Below, one piece after another: positions 17,818 through 27,727 of a DNA stretch of 64,000 bases. The DNA is from Nostocoides sp. Soil756 (GTDB lineage Bacteria; Actinomycetota; Actinomycetes; Actinomycetales; Dermatophilaceae): positions 442,088 through 506,087 of the forward strand of contig NZ_LMSE01000001.1 in NCBI RefSeq assembly GCF_001428065.1, given 5' to 3'. The notes beneath the pieces were generated by a model. It saw nothing but the letters and a program-made list of their open reading frames with translations, was not told the origin of the DNA and searched no databases. The position numbers and the translations under genes are program-made. The first letter of the stretch is position 1. Each line of letters begins with the position of its first letter.

Positions 17818-19275
17818 ATGACGACCTCCCACGACGACCAGGACGCCCGGGCCACCCCCGCCGCCGCGGGTGCGGACCCCGGCAGGACCCGCACCGAGCG
17901 CGACACCATGGGCACCGTCGAGGTGCCGGCTGACCGCTACTGGGGCGCGCAGACCCAGCGCAGCCTCGAGCACTTCGACATCGGGCGCGACACCTTCGTG
18001 TGGGGGCGGCCGGTCATCCGCGGGCTCGGGCTGCTGAAGAAGTCGGCGGCGCTGGCCAACGCCGGGCTCGGGCTGCTGCCCGAGGACGTGGCGCGCGCGG
18101 TGGTCGAGGCGGCCGACGAGGTCGCGCGCGGCGAGCTGGACGAGCACTTCCCGCTGGTGGTGTTCCAGACCGGCTCCGGCACGCAGTCGAACATGAACGC
18201 CAACGAGGTCGTGGCCAACCGCGCCATCGAGCTCCTGGGTGGCGTCCTCGGGTCGAAGGACCCGGTGCACCCCAACGACCACGTCAACCGCAGCCAGTCG
18301 AGCAACGACACCTTCCCCACGGCGGTGCACGTGGCGGTGGCGCTCGAGCTGGCCGAGCGGCTGCATCCGGCCGTCGACGCGCTCGTCGCGGCCCTCGACG
18401 CCAAGGCGGCCGAGCTGGGCGACGTCGTGAAGGTCGGGCGCACCCACCTGCAGGACGCCACGCCAGTGACCCTCGGGCAGGAGATCGGTGCCTGGGCCGG
18501 GCAGCTGCGTGAGGCCCAGGCCGACGTCCGGTACGCCGGTGAGAAGGTGCTGGCGCTCGCCATCGGGGGCACCGCGGTGGGCACTGGGCTCAACGCGCCC
18601 GCGGCGTTCGGGCCGGCGGTCGCCGAGCACCTCGCGGCCGAGACCGGGCTGGGGTTCCGGCAGGCCGACAACCTGTTCGTCCAGCTGGCTGCGCACGACG
18701 GGCTGGTGGCGGTGTCGTCGTCGCTGCGCACGCTGGCCGGGGGGCTGATGAAGCTGGCCAACGACGTGCGCTGGCTGGCGTCCGGGCCGCGCACCGGCAT
18801 CGGCGAGCTGCGCATCCCCGAGAACGAGCCCGGGAGCTCGATCATGCCGGGCAAGGTCAACCCCACCCAGAGCGAGGCGATGACGATGGTCGTCACGCGG
18901 GTGTTCGGCAACGACGCGACCGTGGGGTTCGCGGGGACGCAGGGCAACTTCCAGCTCAACGTGTTCACGCCGGTGATGGCGCACGCGGTGCTCGAGTCGG
19001 TGCGGCTGCTGGCGGATGCGTGCTGGTCGTTCACCGAGCACTGCGTCGTGGGGCTCGAGGCCGACCGCGAGCGCATCGCCGAGCACCTCGACGCCGACCT
19101 GATGCTGGTCACGGCGCTGGCTCCGCACATCGGGTACGACCGGGCGGCGGCCATCGCCAAGCAGGCGCACCGCGACGGCTCGACGCTGCGCGAGGCCGCG
19201 GTGGCGTCGGGCGCGGTGTCGGACGCCGACTACGACCGCTGGGTCGACCCCGAGGCCATGACCCGCCCCGACTGA
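17818..19275 (+). CDS. fumC: class II fumarate hydratase
   Basis: A 485-residue TCA-cycle enzyme (fumarate + water to malate) of the aspartase/fumarase superfamily. Seen are [35 protein letters not shown] and the catalytic loop [11 protein letters not shown]. The N-terminus is about 20 residues longer than E. coli FumC and low in complexity. TACCGT (17806-17811) lies 6 nt before the ATG, and the same sequence GGAG could act as a weak ribosome site. The gene ends 42 nt before repeat copy C. Confidence 0.95.
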   Translation: MTTSHDDQDARATPAAAGADPGRTRTERDTMGTVEVPADRYWGAQTQRSLEHFDIGRDTFVWGRPVIRGLGLLKKSAALANAGLGLLPEDVARAVVEAADEVARGELDEHFPLVVFQTGSGTQSNMNANEVVANRAIELLGGVLGSKDPVHPNDHVNRSQSSNDTFPTAVHVAVALELAERLHPAVDALVAALDAKAAELGDVVKVGRTHLQDATPVTLGQEIGAWAGQLREAQADVRYAGEKVLALAIGGTAVGTGLNAPAAFGPAVAEHLAAETGLGFRQADNLFVQLAAHDGLVAVSSSLRTLAGGLMKLANDVRWLASGPRTGIGELRIPENEPGSSIMPGKVNPTQSEAMTMVVTRVFGNDATVGFAGTQGNFQLNVFTPVMAHAVLESVRLLADACWSFTEHCVVGLEADRERIAEHLDADLMLVTALAPHIGYDRAAAIAKQAHRDGSTLREAAVASGAVSDADYDRWVDPEAMTRPD

Positions 19276-19317
19276 GCCGGGCCGAAGGGCGCGGCATCCT
19301 GGCCGGACGACCACCAC

Positions 19318-19393
19318 GCACCGGGACCTTCACCTCGGCACCGCAACGGAAGTGGTGCCGGCGTGAAGGTTCCCGCATCGGGCGAAAAAGTTG
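19318..19393 (+). repeat. 76-bp palindromic repeat, copy C
   Basis: It reads GCACCGGGACCTT, then a core with CGGCACC pairing to GGTGCCG and CAC pairing to GTG, then GAAGGTTCCCGCA-tcg-GGCGAAAAAGTTG. It ends 7 nt before the stop codon of the helicase gene. Compared with copy A, core positions 7-8 and 28-29 are changed so that the stem is kept. Confidence 0.9.
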
Positions 19394-19400
19394 TCGGGGC

Positions 19401-22400
19401 TCAGCCGGAGAGGAGGCCGCGCAGGTCGTCGGCGGTCAGGGCCGAGCTCATCGCCGCGCCCTCGTCCACCACCCGGGCGAACAGGTCGCGCTTGCGCTCC
19501 TGCAGCGCGACGACCTTCTCCTCGACGGTGTCGCGCGCCACCAGGCGGTAGACGTTGACCGGCCGGGTCTGCCCGATGCGGTGGGCGCGGTCGATGGCCT
19601 GGGCCTCGGCCGCGGGGTTCCACCACGGGTCGAGCACGAACACGTAGTCGGCCTCGGTGAGGGTGAGCCCGAAGCCGCCGGCCTTGAGCGAGATGAGGAA
19701 CACCGGGGCGTCGCCGTCGCGGAAGGCGGCGATGCGGTCGGCGCGGTCGCGGGTGCGGCCGTCGAGGTACTCGTAGGCGATGCCCTCGGCCGCCAGCCGC
19801 TCGCGCACGACGCCCAGGAAGCCCGTGAACTGCGAGAACACCAGGGCCCGGTGCCCCTCGCCGGCGAGCTCGGCCACGTGCTCGACCAGCGTGTCGACCT
19901 TGGCCGAGGTCGCCAGCCCCGCGTACTCGGGGTCGACCAGCGCCGGGTCGAGCGCCATCTGCCGCAGCGCCGTCAGCGCGCGCAGCACCGCCATCCGGTT
20001 GCCGTCGAGGTCGTCGATGAGCCCGAGCAGCCGCTGCCGCTCGCGCTGGAGGTGCCGGTCGTAGACCGCCCGGTGGCGCGGGTGCAGGTCGACGGTGAGG
20101 ATCTGCTCCTGCTTGGGCGGCAGCTCGGTGGCCACCGCCTCCTTGGTGCGGCGCAGCATCAGCGGCCGGATGCGGCGGCGCAGCGTGGCCAGCCGTTCGC
20201 TGTCTCCGTCGCGCTCGATGGGGTTGGCCCACTGCTCCTTGAACGCGCCGGGCCGGGGGTGCAGCCCGGGCGCGACGATCGAGAGCAGCGACCAGAGGTC
20301 CATCAGCGAGTTCTCGAGCGGGGTACCGGTGATCGCGAACTTGGCCCGGGCGCTCAGCCGGCGCACCGCCTGGTAGGTCTTGGCCTGGTGGTTCTTGACG
20401 AACTGCGCCTCGTCGAGGACGACCGCCGCCCACGGCCGCGAGCGCCACGCCGCCTCGTCGATGCGCGCCACGGTGTAGGACGTGATGACCAGCTGGGCGC
20501 CGTCGATGGCGGCCTCGAGGGAGCGCCCGTCCTTGCCGCGGGTCCGCTCGACCACCGCGGTCTTCAGGCTGGGCGCGAACCGCGCGGCCTCGCCCGCCCA
20601 GGTCGAGAGCACCGAGGTCGGGGCCACGACCAGCACCGGATGCTCGAGCTCGCCGCGCTCCTGGGCCCGCAGCACCATGGCCAGCATCTGTACGGTCTTG
20701 CCCAGGCCCATGTCGTCGGCCAGCACCCCGCCGAGCCCGGTGTCCCAGAGCAGCGACAGCCACCGGAAACCGTCGACCTGGTACGGGCGCAGCGTGGCAT
20801 CGAGGCTCGCGGGCACCTCGGCCGGCTCGACCCCGGTGCCGTCGACCAGCCGGCCCACGGTGGTCTGCCAGCGCTCGCTCTGCTCGTCGACCACGCCCAG
20901 GTTCGCGAGCTCCTCCCACAGCCCGACGTGCACCGCCGAGATGCGCAGCGGGTCGCTGGGCTTGTCCTGCAGTGAGCGCGCCTCCTCGACCAGCCGGCGC
21001 AGCGACTCGAGCTCGGGGCGGTCGAGCGAGAACCAGGTCCCGGAGTCGAGGATGAGGTGCGGGTGCCGGCGGGCCAGGGCCTCGATGAGCGGCGCCAGGG
21101 GCACGTCCTCGCCGCCGACGGTGACCGAGATGCCGAGGTCGAACCAGTCGGTGGCGCCCGGGCCGCCGCGGGACTCGGTGGCGGACACCTGGATGAGCGG
21201 CGCCTCGTCGGTCTCGCTGTAGTCGGCGACCTCGCCCACGACGGTGACGTCGAGGTCGGGCAGCTCCTGGAGGATGGGCAGCACGTGGCTGAAGCCCACC
21301 GTGGTGAAGCCGTGCAGGCGGGTCTCGGGCACCAGGCGCGGCTGCTGCCCCACGACCTGCCAGAGCACGGCGAACCCGGCGACCTCGGGCACCGCGCGCA
21401 GGGCCTCGACCAGCCGCCGCTCGGCGCCGCGGTCGCGCATCGGGTCGGGGTCGTCGGGGCCCAGCGGCACGTGCACCCCGGACGGGCCGCCGTAGCGGTA
21501 GCCCCAGCGCAGGTGGGTTTGGTGCCCGGGCTCGGCGGTGACGGTGAGGTCGAGCCGCGGCGGGACCGCCTCGGGCAGGTCGAGCCGCGGCGAGAGGCTG
21601 CGCACGTGCGCCTTGCGGCGCAGCCCCGGCAGGTGGGTGACGGTGAAGCGCGCCCAGTCAGCCTCGGGGACCTCGATGGTGCCGAGGTCGAGGAGGCGCT
21701 GGCGGGTGGCGTCGAGCGGCTCGGCCAGCGAGCCCAGCACCAGGGTGTCGTCATCACGCAGCCAGAACCCGGTGGCGGGCGAGCCGACCAGGTGCGTGGT
21801 GGTGCCGGGGGTGACGGGCAGGTCGAGGTGGGGGTGCAGGGCGGCGCCGTCGTCGGTGCGGTCGATGTCGACGACGAGCTCGGCCGGCTCGGGCGCGAAC
21901 GCCACGCGGCCCTCGCCGGTGAGGTCGGCCAGCAGGCGCACCCCGGCGCGGTCGGCGGCGCGCAGCAGGCCGACCCACCCGGCCCCGAGGTGGTCGAGCA
22001 GGATGGCGTCGGGCATCCGGCCGTACCCGAAGGCGCGCACCGAGCGGCGGTGGGCGTCGGCGACGGCGGTGAGGGCGTCGCGGTGCTCGTCGGGGAAGGT
22101 CACCTTCCCGAAGCCGTAGTAGCCACCCGCGAAGGTCTCCCAGGACACTCCGCTGCGGATCCAGGCGCCGCGCACGCCGGGCACCACCGGGCGCAGCCGC
22201 AGCTGGGCCCGGCCGGTGTCGTCGGCCAGGCGCGCGCGACCGCCGGCGGGGCGGGCGGGCTCGATGAGCAGCCCGACGGGGGTGGTGTCGACCGGGCGGT
22301 CGTCGTCGAGGAGGCCGCCGAGCGCCTGCTCCCAGGTGGGCCGAGGCGAGGGGCCCCCGGCGGCCGCCCGGGCGGCGTCCGGCATCGCGGGCTCGCGCTC

Positions 22401-22721
22401 GCGGACGGCGACGGCGACGGCGACGGCGTGCTTGCAGTCGCTCCCGACGGGGCAGGAGCACTGGCTGTACCAGCGGCGCAGGGGGCGGCGGGCGGAGGTC
22501 TCCCCGGTGGGGCGCAGGGTGACCTGGGTGGTGTAGGTCTGGCCGGCGCTTCCGCCGACCCAGCCGGTGGCGTCGGTGCCGTCGGGGGAGACCTCGACGT
22601 CGACGACGCGCCCCTCCTTGGCGTAGGCGAGCCCGCGAGCGACGGTGACGGTGCCGCACAGCTCGCCGAGGGTGCGGTTGGTGAGCGCGGCGAGGCGGTC
22701 GACGCCGACGACCCGTGCCAT
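19401..22721 (-). CDS. SNF2-family helicase with SWIM zinc finger
   Basis: An 1106-residue DNA-dependent ATPase. Near the N-terminus (about residues 70-85) the SWIM zinc finger reads YSQCSCPVGSDCKHAV (CxC...CxH). A long central region follows, then the SNF2 motor: motif I DDMGLGKTVQML, motif II VLDEAQFVKN, motif III ITGTPLENSLMDLWSLL, and helicase C motifs LISLKAGGFGLTLTEAD and DRAHRIGQTRPVNVYRL. Such proteins remodel protein-DNA complexes or help repair; no partner is visible. ATG 22721 has a strong GAGGAGG upstream. Confidence 0.9.
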   Translation of the reverse strand: MARVVGVDRLAALTNRTLGELCGTVTVARGLAYAKEGRVVDVEVSPDGTDATGWVGGSAGQTYTTQVTLRPTGETSARRPLRRWYSQCSCPVGSDCKHAVAVAVAVREREPAMPDAARAAAGGPSPRPTWEQALGGLLDDDRPVDTTPVGLLIEPARPAGGRARLADDTGRAQLRLRPVVPGVRGAWIRSGVSWETFAGGYYGFGKVTFPDEHRDALTAVADAHRRSVRAFGYGRMPDAILLDHLGAGWVGLLRAADRAGVRLLADLTGEGRVAFAPEPAELVVDIDRTDDGAALHPHLDLPVTPGTTTHLVGSPATGFWLRDDDTLVLGSLAEPLDATRQRLLDLGTIEVPEADWARFTVTHLPGLRRKAHVRSLSPRLDLPEAVPPRLDLTVTAEPGHQTHLRWGYRYGGPSGVHVPLGPDDPDPMRDRGAERRLVEALRAVPEVAGFAVLWQVVGQQPRLVPETRLHGFTTVGFSHVLPILQELPDLDVTVVGEVADYSETDEAPLIQVSATESRGGPGATDWFDLGISVTVGGEDVPLAPLIEALARRHPHLILDSGTWFSLDRPELESLRRLVEEARSLQDKPSDPLRISAVHVGLWEELANLGVVDEQSERWQTTVGRLVDGTGVEPAEVPASLDATLRPYQVDGFRWLSLLWDTGLGGVLADDMGLGKTVQMLAMVLRAQERGELEHPVLVVAPTSVLSTWAGEAARFAPSLKTAVVERTRGKDGRSLEAAIDGAQLVITSYTVARIDEAAWRSRPWAAVVLDEAQFVKNHQAKTYQAVRRLSARAKFAITGTPLENSLMDLWSLLSIVAPGLHPRPGAFKEQWANPIERDGDSERLATLRRRIRPLMLRRTKEAVATELPPKQEQILTVDLHPRHRAVYDRHLQRERQRLLGLIDDLDGNRMAVLRALTALRQMALDPALVDPEYAGLATSAKVDTLVEHVAELAGEGHRALVFSQFTGFLGVVRERLAAEGIAYEYLDGRTRDRADRIAAFRDGDAPVFLISLKAGGFGLTLTEADYVFVLDPWWNPAAEAQAIDRAHRIGQTRPVNVYRLVARDTVEEKVVALQERKRDLFARVVDEGAAMSSALTADDLRGLLSG

Positions 22722-22895
22722 CGCGGACCTCCTCGCAGGGTTGTGCCACCGCCCGGTACCGGCGACCCGAACACCCGAGCGTACGTCGCCGCGACGACAT
22801 CCGTGGAACTCCTCCACAGGGTCGCCGGCCGGCCGGAGGGTTCCTCGGGGTGCCCTGGAGACGCTGCCCCGGTGTCGTGACGCTGGGTGCAGCCG

Positions 22896-23468
22896 TCACG
22901 CGGGGGCGCGCAGCCCCGCGACGAGCAGGGCGACGAGCGAGCGGGCGTCGTAGCGCGGGTCGTCGCCGGCCCCGATGCACAGGTTGCCGACCCCGCGCAG
23001 CACCCCGTAGGCGCCGATCTCCGACGTGACCTCGCCGGCGTCCCTGGCCGCGTCGAGGAGCCGGCCGCAGACCGGGACGAGCCGGTCGACGAAGTACGTG
23101 TGCAGAGCGGAGGAGGACGGGTCGTCGGCCCGGATCGCCTCCGCCAGACCGTGCTTGGTCACCAGGAAGTCGACGAAGAGGTCGAGCCAGCGGGCTAGGG
23201 CCTCGCCCGGGCTGTCGTGCTCTGCGAGGAGGGCCGGGCCGGCGTCGGCACACGTCTCCACCTGATGCCGGTAGACCGCCACGACCAGGTCGGCGCGGGT
23301 GGGGAAGTGCCGGTAGATCGTGCCGACCCCCACGCCCGCCCGCGCTGCGACGTCGCGCACGGGGACATCGACGCCCGACGCCACGAACGCGGCCGCCGCG
23401 GCCTCGAGGAGGGCCGCTTCGTTGCGCCGGGCGTCGGCCCGTTTGCGCGTGCTCCCGACCTCGCTCAT
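22896..23468 (-). CDS. TetR/AcrR-family repressor
   Basis: A 190-residue regulator. The HTH is VRDVAARAGVGVGTIYRHFPTRADLV at about residues 35-60, with a divergent ligand-binding C-terminal domain. It is transcribed away from the aldo-keto reductase gene and probably represses it and itself through the 17-bp palindrome at 23498. ATG 23468 is preceded by AGGAGG. A longer reading frame exists upstream, but it would run through the operator. Confidence 0.88.
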   Translation of the reverse strand: MSEVGSTRKRADARRNEAALLEAAAAAFVASGVDVPVRDVAARAGVGVGTIYRHFPTRADLVVAVYRHQVETCADAGPALLAEHDSPGEALARWLDLFVDFLVTKHGLAEAIRADDPSSSALHTYFVDRLVPVCGRLLDAARDAGEVTSEIGAYGVLRGVGNLCIGAGDDPRYDARSLVALLVAGLRAPA

Positions 23469-23489
23469 CGGACCGCCTCCTGGAGTGGG

Positions 23490-23530
23490 TGGACAAAACG
23501 GAACATTGTTCCGTATCATCTAAACGGAAC
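23490..23530 (+). promoter_or_regulatory. promoter with TetR operator (aldo-keto reductase gene)
   Basis: TGGACA (23490-23495) and TATCAT (23514-23519) are 18 nt apart and form a good promoter toward the reductase gene. The perfect palindrome ACGGAACATTGTTCCGT (23498-23514) fills the spacer, so a bound repressor would block polymerase. A further half-site AAACGGAAC lies at 23522-23530. Confidence 0.7.
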
Positions 23531-23602
23531 GCAGATCCGGTATGGCGGAGTATGCCAGGGCGCCGGGTCCGCCACCATCCCCCACCCTCGGAAGGACCGC
23601 AC

Positions 23603-24622
23603 ATGCAGTACCGCACCCTCGGCACCACGGGCATCCGGGTCAGCGCCCTCGCGCTCGGCACGATGAACTTCGGCGCCCTCGGCCGGACCACCCAGAAGGA
23701 CGTCACCGCCCTGGTCGACGGCGCCCTCGCGGCGGGCATCACGCTCGTCGACACCGCCGACGTCTACTCCGGCGGCCAGTCCGAGGAGATGCTCGGGCGG
23801 GCGCTCGCCGGCCGCCGCGACGACGTGGTGCTGGCGACGAAGGCCGGCCTCCCGATGGGGGAGGACCCGGCCCGTCGTGGTGCCTCCCGCCGGTGGCTCG
23901 TGCAGGCGCTGGAGGACAGCCTCCGCCGGCTCGGCACTGACCACGTCGACCTGTACCAGGTGCACCGCTGGGACCCGACCACGAGCGACGAGGAGACCCT
24001 CGCGGCGCTCACCGACCTCCAGCGCGCGGGCAAGATCCGCGCCTTCGGGTCGTCGACCTATCCCGCCGACCGCATCGTCGAGGCGCAGTGGGCGGCCCGG
24101 GAGCGCGGACTCGGACGGTACGTGACCGAGCAACCGCCGTACTCGATCCTCCAGCGGGGGGCGGAGGCGCACGTGCTGCCCGTCGCCGAGCGGTACGGGC
24201 TCGGGGTGCTGGCCTGGAGCCCGCTCGCCTCCGGCTGGCTCTCCGGCGCCGTTCGGGCTGGGCACGAGGTGAGGACGAACCGCTCGGGCTTCATGCCGGC
24301 CCGGTTCGACGTGAGCCAGCCGCACAACCGGGCTCGGCTCGACGCGGTGGAGCGGCTGGTGGCGGTGGCGGATGCGGCCGGGCTGACGATGGTCCAGCTC
24401 GCACTGGGGTTCGTCACCGCGCATCGCGCCGTCACCGCCGCTCTCATCGGCCCACGCACGACCGAGCACCTGGGCTCGCAGCTCGCGGCCGCCGACACGG
24501 TCCTCTCCGCCGATGTGCTCGACGCCGTCGACGAGATCGTGGCCCCCGGCCTCGACCTCGCGCCGGGTGAGCGCAACGACACCCCGCCGTCGCTCCTGGA
24601 CGCCGCCCTGCGCCGGCGCTGA
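23603..24622 (+). CDS. aldo/keto reductase
   Basis: A 339-residue NADPH-dependent carbonyl reductase of the AKR superfamily. The catalytic tetrad is visible as Asp and Tyr in DTADVYSGGQSEEMLG, Lys in VLATKAGLPM and His in YQVHRWDP. A C-terminal cofactor-binding part contains TAALIGPRTTEHL. ATG 23603 follows GGAAGGA. The substrate is unknown; the divergent TetR gene suggests induction by a toxic carbonyl or related small molecule. Confidence 0.9.
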   Translation: MQYRTLGTTGIRVSALALGTMNFGALGRTTQKDVTALVDGALAAGITLVDTADVYSGGQSEEMLGRALAGRRDDVVLATKAGLPMGEDPARRGASRRWLVQALEDSLRRLGTDHVDLYQVHRWDPTTSDEETLAALTDLQRAGKIRAFGSSTYPADRIVEAQWAARERGLGRYVTEQPPYSILQRGAEAHVLPVAERYGLGVLAWSPLASGWLSGAVRAGHEVRTNRSGFMPARFDVSQPHNRARLDAVERLVAVADAAGLTMVQLALGFVTAHRAVTAALIGPRTTEHLGSQLAAADTVLSADVLDAVDEIVAPGLDLAPGERNDTPPSLLDAALRRR

Positions 24623-24663
24623 CCCCACCGCGGCCGGTGGTGCTCGACGGGTGCCCGGGTCGG

Positions 24664-24739
24664 GCACCGCAACCTTCAGCGAGACACCCCTACCGTTGGG
24701 GTGCCTCGCTGAAGGTTCCCGCACCGGGCGAGAAAGTTG
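24664..24739 (+). repeat. 76-bp palindromic repeat, copy D
   Basis: It starts GCACCGCAACCTT and ends GAAGGTTCCCGCA-ccg-GGCGAGAAAGTTG. This copy has the longest stem: AACCTTCAGCGAG pairs with CTCGCTGAAGGTT, and CACCCC pairs with GGGGTG around the loop TACCGTT, with a single A/C mismatch between. It ends 5 nt before the aminotransferase stop codon. Confidence 0.9.
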
Positions 24740-24744
24740 TGCGG

Positions 24745-26121
24745 TCAGGCGGTGACGTGGCGGTCGGTGACGTCGAGGGCGCGGTCGAGGATGTCCAGGC
24801 CCTCGGCCATCTCCTCGGCGGTGGTCGTGCACGGCGGCACCACGTGGGTGCGGTTGAAGTGGGTGAACGGCCAGAGCCCTTCGGCCTTGCACGCCGCGGC
24901 GAGCTCGGTCATCGGGGCCGCGGCCTCCCCGGAGGCGTTGTAGGGCACCAGCGGCTCGCGGGTCTCGGGGTCACGCACCAGGTCCAGGGCCCAGAAGAAC
25001 CCCAGCCCGCGCACCTCACCCACGCTGGGGTGCTTGTCGGCGATCTCGGCCAGGCGGGGCGCGATGACGGTGTCGGCGACCTTGCGGACGTTCTCCAGGA
25101 TGCCCTCCTCGTCGAAGATCCGCATCGAGGCCACCGCCGACGCACACGCCAACGGGTGCCCCGAGTACGTCAACCCACCCGGGAAGACCCGCTCGTCGAA
25201 GGTGGCGGCGATCTCGGCCGAGATGACAACGCCACCCAGGGGCACGTACCCGGAGTTGACGCCCTTGGCGAAACAGATCAGGTCCGGCACCACCCCCCAG
25301 TGGTCGACCGCGAACCACTCACCACAGCGCCCGAAGCCGGCCATCACCTCATCGGCGATGTAGACGATGCCGTGCTCGTCGCAGATCTCCCGCACCCCGG
25401 CCAGGTACCCCTCCGGCGGCACCAGGATCCCGTTGGTCCCGACCACGGTCTCGAGCATGATGGCCGCGATGGTGTGCGCGCCCTCGACCATGATCGTCTC
25501 GCGCAGGTGCTGCAACGCCCGCTCACACTCCTGCGCCGCGTCGGCGGAGTGGAACGGCGAGCGGTACGGGTACGGGCCCCAGAAGTGCACGATCCCGGCC
25601 ACCCCGGGCTCGTTGGCCCACCGGCGCGGGTCACCGGTCGCGGCGATCGACCCGGTGGTGGCGCCGTGGTAGCTGCGGTAGGTGGTCAGCACCTTGTTCC
25701 GCCCCGTGTGCAGCTTCGCCATCCGCATCGCGTTCTCGGTCGCCTCGGCACCACCGTTGGTGAAGAACACCTTGTCCAGGCTGCCCGGGGCGCGCTCGGC
25801 GATCATCCGTGCCGCCTCCGAACGGGACTCGTCCGCGAAGCTCGGCGCGATGGTGCACTGCCGGGCGGCGGCCTCCTGGATGGCCGCGACCAGCTTCGGG
25901 TGCTGGTAGCCGATGTTGACGTTGACCAGCTGGCTCGAGAAGTCCAGGTACCGCTTGCCCTCGAAGTCCCAGAAATGACTCCCCGAAGCCCCCGCGATCG
26001 GCAACGGGCTGATCTTCGCCTGCGCCGACCACGAATGGAACACGTGCGCCCGGTCGTCCTGCGCGACGCGGGCGCCCTTCTCGGGGTCGGGGGTGATGGT
26101 CGGGGTGGCGAACTCGGTCAT
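24745..26121 (-). CDS. class III pyridoxal-phosphate aminotransferase (omega-amino acid/putrescine type)
   Basis: A 458-residue fold type I aminotransferase. PLP is bound by Lys in CFAKGVNSGYVPLGG and Asp in IADEVMAGFGRCGEW; TNGGAEATENAMRMAK is the phosphate-binding region. The family covers taurine-, beta-alanine- and putrescine-pyruvate aminotransferases. The upstream gene, 28 nt away on the same strand, is an aminobutyraldehyde-type dehydrogenase, so amine-to-acid conversion of putrescine via 4-aminobutanal is the best guess. ATG 26121 is used, with GAGAGGA upstream. Confidence 0.87.
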   Translation of the reverse strand: MTEFATPTITPDPEKGARVAQDDRAHVFHSWSAQAKISPLPIAGASGSHFWDFEGKRYLDFSSQLVNVNIGYQHPKLVAAIQEAAARQCTIAPSFADESRSEAARMIAERAPGSLDKVFFTNGGAEATENAMRMAKLHTGRNKVLTTYRSYHGATTGSIAATGDPRRWANEPGVAGIVHFWGPYPYRSPFHSADAAQECERALQHLRETIMVEGAHTIAAIMLETVVGTNGILVPPEGYLAGVREICDEHGIVYIADEVMAGFGRCGEWFAVDHWGVVPDLICFAKGVNSGYVPLGGVVISAEIAATFDERVFPGGLTYSGHPLACASAVASMRIFDEEGILENVRKVADTVIAPRLAEIADKHPSVGEVRGLGFFWALDLVRDPETREPLVPYNASGEAAAPMTELAAACKAEGLWPFTHFNRTHVVPPCTTTAEEMAEGLDILDRALDVTDRHVTA

Positions 26122-26149
26122 CGTCGGGGGTCCTCTCGGTCGGTCCGGG

Positions 26150-27628
26150 TCAGCCCGGCAGGGTGAAGATGGTGCGGTGCCAGGGCTTGTGCGCCTGGTT
26201 GGTTAGGTCGTGCATGACGTGCTTGACCTGCGTGTACTCCTCGAACGAGTACGCCGACATGTCCTTGCCGAAGCCGGAGTGCTTGTACCCACCATGGGGC
26301 ATCTCGCTGATGATCGGGATGTGGTCGTTCACCCAGACACAGCCGGCCGCGATCTCGCGCGCGGCCCGGCCGGCCCGGTAGGTGTCGCGGGTCCAGGCGG
26401 AGGCGGCCAGGCCGTACTCGGTGTCGTTGGCCAGCGCGATGGCCTCGTCGTCGGTGTCGAACGGGACGACCGCCAGCACCGGCCCGAACACCTCGTCGGT
26501 CCACAGCTCGGAGCCGATCGGCACGTCGGCCACCAGCGTCGGCGCGTAGTAGCAGCCGCGGGCCAGGTCGCCCGTGGGGGCGGCACCGCCGGTGACGACC
26601 CGCGCGTAGCCGCGGGCGCGCTCGACCATGCCCGCGACCTTCTCGAGGTGGCGGCGCGAGCTGAGCGGGCCCAGGTCGGTGGCCGGGTCGGCCGTGGGGC
26701 CCATCCGCACCGCCGCCATGAGGTCAGCGACGCCGCGCACGAACGCGTCGTAGAGGGAGCGGTGCACGATGGCGCGGGTGGCGGCCGTGCAGTCCTGCCC
26801 GGTGTTGATGAGCGAGGCGGCCACGGCCCCGTGCACCGCGGCCTCGAGGTCGGCGTCGTCGAAGACCACGAACGGCGCCTTGCCGCCGAGCTCGAGGTGC
26901 ACCCGCTTGCCGGTGAGCGCCGCGGTGGCCATCACCTGCCGGCCGACGGCGGTGGAGCCGGTGAACGAGGTCATGACGACGTCGGGGTGGCCCACGAGGT
27001 GCTGCCCCGCCACCGCCCCGGTGCCGGTGACCACGTTGAAGACCCCGGGCGGGGCGCCGGCGGCGGTGAAGGCCTCCGCGAACACCAGCGCCGTGAGCGG
27101 GGTGATCTCGGCCGGCTTGAGCACGATGGTGTTGCCCGCGGCCACCGCCGGGAGCACCTTCCAGGCCGCCATCTGCAGCGGGTAGTTCCACGGGGCGATG
27201 GACCCGACGACGCCGAGGGGCTCACGCCGGATGCTGGAGGTGTGGTCGGCCGAGTACTCGCCGCTGGCCATCCCGTCGAGGCGCCGGGCGGCGGCGCCGA
27301 AGAACGCGGTGTTGTCGACGGTGCCGGGCACGTCGAACTCGCGGGCCAGGCGGATGGGCTTGCCCGCCTGGCGCGACTCGAGCTGCGCGAGCTCCTCGGC
27401 GCGCTCGTCGAGGACGGCGGCGGCCCGGGTGAGCACGGCGGCGCGCTCGCCGGGGGTGGCGCGCGACCACTCGCCGAAGGCGGCCTTCGCCGAGGCCACC
27501 GCGGCGTCGACGTCGGCCGGGCCCGCCAGGGTCAGCGTCTCGAGGGTCTCGTCGGTGCTCGGGTCCAGCACGTCGAAGGACTCCCCCGACGCCGCCGTGC
27601 GGCGCTCGCCGTGGATGTACTGGTGCAT
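26150..27628 (-). CDS. aldehyde dehydrogenase, gamma-aminobutyraldehyde type
   Basis: A 492-residue NAD(P)-dependent aldehyde dehydrogenase. The catalytic Glu is in LELGGKAPFVVF and the nucleophilic Cys in INTGQDCTAATR; SIAPWNYPLQMAAWKVLPA and GFGKDMSAYSFEEYTQVKHV are typical of gamma-aminobutyraldehyde dehydrogenases. Paired with the aminotransferase it would give GABA from putrescine. TATGCT (27641-27636) is 7 nt before ATG 27628, so a leaderless start there is preferred over the ATG at 27640, which overlaps the promoter box. Confidence 0.86.
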   Translation of the reverse strand: MHQYIHGERRTAASGESFDVLDPSTDETLETLTLAGPADVDAAVASAKAAFGEWSRATPGERAAVLTRAAAVLDERAEELAQLESRQAGKPIRLAREFDVPGTVDNTAFFGAAARRLDGMASGEYSADHTSSIRREPLGVVGSIAPWNYPLQMAAWKVLPAVAAGNTIVLKPAEITPLTALVFAEAFTAAGAPPGVFNVVTGTGAVAGQHLVGHPDVVMTSFTGSTAVGRQVMATAALTGKRVHLELGGKAPFVVFDDADLEAAVHGAVAASLINTGQDCTAATRAIVHRSLYDAFVRGVADLMAAVRMGPTADPATDLGPLSSRRHLEKVAGMVERARGYARVVTGGAAPTGDLARGCYYAPTLVADVPIGSELWTDEVFGPVLAVVPFDTDDEAIALANDTEYGLAASAWTRDTYRAGRAAREIAAGCVWVNDHIPIISEMPHGGYKHSGFGKDMSAYSFEEYTQVKHVMHDLTNQAHKPWHRTIFTLPG

Positions 27629-27646
27629 GGTCGCGAGCATACGGGG

Positions 27647-27680
27647 GCGCCCCCGCTGCCGGAAAGGGCAGCAGGGGCGC
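27647..27680 (-). terminator. hairpin terminator after the YbhB-like gene
   Basis: GCGCCCC and GGGGCGC plus GCTGCC and GGCAGC form a 14-position stem with one C/A mismatch and loop GGAAAG. It lies 48 nt past the YbhB-like stop and directly ahead of the TATGCT promoter box of the dehydrogenase, so it separates the two units. There is no U-tract. Confidence 0.6.
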
Positions 27681-27727
27681 GGTGAGACGACGGATTCCGT
27701 CGCCGGGGGCTCCCGGCGATGCCGCGC

